Shown here piece by piece: positions 61,823 through 64,000 of a stretch of DNA of 64,000 nucleotides. The notes beneath the pieces are model-generated. The model ran no database searches. It was given only the letters and a program-made list of their open reading frames with translations, and had not been told where the DNA came from. Location: the NCBI RefSeq assembly GCF_002846365.1, contig NZ_PJMW01000002.1, positions 5,704,001 to 5,768,000 on the forward strand, read 5' to 3'. Position numbers and translations under genes: made by a program. Position 1 is the first letter of the stretch. The number at the start of each line of letters is the position of its first letter. This DNA is from Nocardia fluminea (GTDB lineage: Bacteria; Actinomycetota; Actinomycetes; Mycobacteriales; Mycobacteriaceae).

Positions 61823-62509
61823 TTACCCCCGACCGCGTGGTCGCCACCACGACCTGGCCCGCGCCGATTGCGGCTCGTCGGCGAGCGGATCGGCGGGAAT
61901 GGTGTGCCGGCGGTGGCGGCGTTTGGCCTGCAGATATTGCCTGCCGCGCGCGGACTGCAAGGCGATGGTGAGCGCGACGGGCTCGACGGTGATCCCGGCC
62001 TCGGTCAGCGCCCGGCACTTGTCGGGATTGTTGGTGAGCAACCGCACCCGGGTGAGTTCGAGCTGGCGCACTGCGCGCGCGGCGGGCTCGTAGCAGCGGG
62101 CGTCGGGGTCGAGACCGAGACTCCGGTAGCTGTCGAAGGTGTCGGTGCCGGACTGTTCGCTTTCCCGGTAGCCGCGGGCCTTCCAGATCAGGCCCGCCCC
62201 GCGCCCTTCCTGGTCGAGATAGACGAGCACACCCGCGCCCTCGGCCTGGATGCGGTCCATCGACTCGGTGAGCTCCCCACCGCAGTCGCAGTCGTCGGAA
62301 CCGAGACCCTCGCCGTAGAGGCACCGCGAATGCACCCGCACCAGGCACCCGTCGCGGGGCTCGCCGAAGACGAGCAGGTGTCCGCCGTCGCGCGGGTCGG
62401 GGATCTCGATCACCCGGATCGGTAGTTGTTCGCCGTGGCGACCCAGCCGGTGTGCGGTGTCGGCACCGGTACGACCGGTCCTGGCACCGCCGAACGACAG
62501 AATGGTCAA
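61823..62509 (-). CDS. ribA: GTP cyclohydrolase II
   Basis: 228 aa. TTG start at 62509, chosen because GGAGG sits 4 bp upstream. RibA zinc site: SRCLYGEGLGSDDCDCGGEL (three Cys), the nucleophile region LVYLDQEGRGAGL (Arg), YRESEQSGTDTFDSY, and VRLLTNNPDKCRALTEAGI. It opens GTP to the first riboflavin precursor. The usual RibA partner DHBP synthase is not attached and no other rib gene is near. A basic tail (ARARSWWRPRGRG) is unusual. Confidence 0.9.
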   Translation of the reverse strand: MTILSFGGARTGRTGADTAHRLGRHGEQLPIRVIEIPDPRDGGHLLVFGEPRDGCLVRVHSRCLYGEGLGSDDCDCGGELTESMDRIQAEGAGVLVYLDQEGRGAGLIWKARGYRESEQSGTDTFDSYRSLGLDPDARCYEPAARAVRQLELTRVRLLTNNPDKCRALTEAGITVEPVALTIALQSARGRQYLQAKRRHRRHTIPADPLADEPQSARARSWWRPRGRG

Positions 62510-62578
62510 CGATCCTCCGTGCGTGGACAGGGATGTACCGGACAGGGGCGAACTCGACGGCGCGACTTTACCCCCGGA

Positions 62579-64000
62579 TCAGGCGGAGGGCGCGTACAGC
62601 CGCACGATGCGGTCGATCTCGGCCACACTCGGCATCGACACCGCCACCGCGCCCAGGTTCTGGGTGGGAATCATCGCCGCGGTCGCCCACACGAAATCTG
62701 TTGCGGTGAGCGGGGTCCCGGCATCGACGAGACGATAGGCCAGAGCGCCGGTGAACGCGGCGGCGGCGCCGACGGAGGCCTTGAGCACCTGCGGAAAATG
62801 GTCGATGACGGTCTCGACCGTGTCGGAGGCGACGACACACCGGAAGTTCTCGACCGTGCACACCGTGCCGACACCGAGGCCGCGCAGCAGCCGGGCGATG
62901 TCGTCGGCGGATTCGGCGCGCACGTCGGGCAGCAGCGCGTGCAGATCGGCGGCGGCGCCGACGAGATAGTCCACCGCGCCCAGGTATTGATAGAGGCTCT
63001 GCGGCACCGGCATCGACGGCGTCGGGCACACGATCACCGGGGGCTTGGGCCGCATCTGCGACACCACCGACAGCACCTGCTCGATCACCGACGGCGGCGG
63101 CTCGAAGGTCAGGATCACCGCGTCGGAGGCTTCCAGCGCGGCACGCAGTTCGGGGCGGTGCAGGTCGTCGTCCTGGAGCTGGACGCGGCTGTCGCGGCAG
63201 CCGATGATGCGGGTCTCCCCGTTGGGGGTGATCACCACCGCGGTGACCAGTGACGTCGCGAACGGGACGACCTTGACCAGATCGAGGTGGACGTGTTCGG
63301 TCTCGATGAATTCCAGGATGCGGCGGCCGTATTCGTCACCGCCGACCGCGCAGACCAGGTGCACACCGATGCCGAGGCGGGCTGCGGCGACCGCTCGGTT
63401 GAGCCCTTTGCCGCCGGGGTGGCCGGTGAACGTGCCGCTGGCGGCGATGTCGGCGGCAGGGAAGGCGTCGACTCGGTAGAGGTGATCGATGACGGCGTCA
63501 CCGAAGACCGTGATGACACCGCGGCGCGCGGGCACGGTGGTGGCGGGCTGGGTGGGCGAGGGCCCGGCCATCGGATACCCGGAATCGGTGGCGAGCAGTC
63601 CGGCGAGCGCGGTGAAGGCGTTGTGTTCGGAGACCGTGCGCAACCGTTTGACGGTGGGAGTCTCGGGAACGGGGTCGACGTCGAGCAGGGTGTGCAGCGC
63701 GACCCACTGCTCGGTCAAGGCCTCTCGACGTTCCCCGAGGTTGTCCGCATACAGGCGTTCGACATCGACACCTACGCCGGCGCGGTCCCGGAACAGTCCG
63801 AGCGAGAGGGCCGCGTCCACGATCAGCCGGTCCGTCGGCGGCAGCCACTGCGCGACCTCGCGCACCACGGGCAGGATCGAAGCCTCGACACCGGCCCCGG
63901 TACGGCGGGCGTACCGGCGCACCGACAGCAGCTCGAGCAGCGGCGCGGCGTCGATCTCGGTGTGGCGCAAGCGTTCCGCGGTCAGGCCCGCGTACTTGCC
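62579..64000 (-). CDS. PfkB-fold carbohydrate kinase-like protein lacking the catalytic Asp (5' end outside window)
   Basis: At least 473 residues; the frame is open to the last base of the window, so the true start lies beyond. The first 165 visible residues are helical (KYAGLTAERLRHTEIDAAPL, then SVRRYARRTGAGVEASILPVV) and not part of the PfkB fold. The C-terminal 300 are PfkB: ITVFGDAVIDHLYRVDAFP, GHPGGKGLNRAVAAARLG and LVCAVGGDEYGRRILEF. The usual GAGD catalytic motif (DTTGAGDAFxGAL) reads ASVGAAAAFTGAL, so the catalytic Asp is Ala. A sugar-sensing or regulatory role seems more likely than kinase activity. Confidence 0.8.
   Translation of the reverse strand, partial: GKYAGLTAERLRHTEIDAAPLLELLSVRRYARRTGAGVEASILPVVREVAQWLPPTDRLIVDAALSLGLFRDRAGVGVDVERLYADNLGERREALTEQWVALHTLLDVDPVPETPTVKRLRTVSEHNAFTALAGLLATDSGYPMAGPSPTQPATTVPARRGVITVFGDAVIDHLYRVDAFPAADIAASGTFTGHPGGKGLNRAVAAARLGIGVHLVCAVGGDEYGRRILEFIETEHVHLDLVKVVPFATSLVTAVVITPNGETRIIGCRDSRVQLQDDDLHRPELRAALEASDAVILTFEPPPSVIEQVLSVVSQMRPKPPVIVCPTPSMPVPQSLYQYLGAVDYLVGAAADLHALLPDVRAESADDIARLLRGLGVGTVCTVENFRCVVASDTVETVIDHFPQVLKASVGAAAAFTGALAYRLVDAGTPLTATDFVWATAAMIPTQNLGAVAVSMPSVAEIDRIVRLYAPSA

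Overview
The window is a high-GC (roughly 68-70% by eye) actinobacterial chromosome segment. The gene set (carboxylic acid reductase, a ChoD-type oxidoreductase next to a Baeyer-Villiger-like monooxygenase, a UdgB-type glycosylase, an AtsK/Rv3406-like dioxygenase, SigF- and ECF41-type sigma factors, many TetR regulators) and frequent GTG starts point to Mycobacteriales, most likely Nocardia or a close relative such as Rhodococcus. This assignment is inferred from gene content, not from a marker gene. I found about 63 protein genes, no rRNA or tRNA, no CRISPR array and no intact mobile element.

Layout. 1-3.1 kb: the 3' end of a large LuxR regulator, a small membrane protein, and a SigF-family sigma factor behind a 63-aa membrane protein. 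3.2-7.8 kb: a minus-strand operon of a 93-aa protein, glmS and pepN. The pepN frame is broken by an in-frame amber codon. 8-12.7 kb: two unrecognised proteins, a TerD protein, a spermidine-synthase-like protein and an AtsK-like dioxygenase. 12.9-16.5 kb: a four-gene OpuB/ProU-type compatible-solute ABC transporter with 1- or 4-nt overlaps. 16.5-20 kb: cydA-cydB behind a truncated DUF488 gene and a UdgB-type glycosylase. 20.1-25.1 kb: a type-B carboxylesterase coupled to a carboxylic acid reductase.

25.7-34.2 kb is the most accessory-looking part. Three TetR genes, two DUF4334/GXWXG paralogues, a zinc alcohol dehydrogenase, an alpha/beta hydrolase, a flavin monooxygenase and a ChoD-like flavoprotein form two oxidative operons, with palindromic operators in their divergent promoters. 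34.2-37.7 kb holds small membrane proteins (one behind a near-consensus SigF promoter), a lipoprotein, and an XRE regulator divergent from two tiny coupled genes. 37.8-42.9 kb: GNAT, glycosyltransferase, CPBP protease, sirtuin, SCO6745-family protein and PPK2. 43.2-47.9 kb: a sugar importer, GH65 disaccharide phosphorylase and beta-phosphoglucomutase, a complete route from an alpha-glucosyl disaccharide to glucose-6-phosphate. 48-51.1 kb: a secreted protein, a Tat-exported phosphatase and a methyltransferase. 51.1-56.7 kb: an ECF41 sigma factor with its oxidoreductase partner, two alpha/beta hydrolases, a TetR gene, and a MarR/GbsR regulator carrying an IS30-type HTH. 56.8-64 kb: an EEP-domain protein, M20 peptidase, PEBP protein, FadD-type ligase, GTP cyclohydrolase II, and a PfkB-fold protein that has lost its catalytic aspartate and runs off the window end.

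Recurring themes are tightly coupled operons (ATGA or TGATG junctions), regulators divergent from their likely targets with readable operators, and several proteins with degraded or missing catalytic parts (pepN, DUF488, PfkB, one dehalogenase-like hydrolase).
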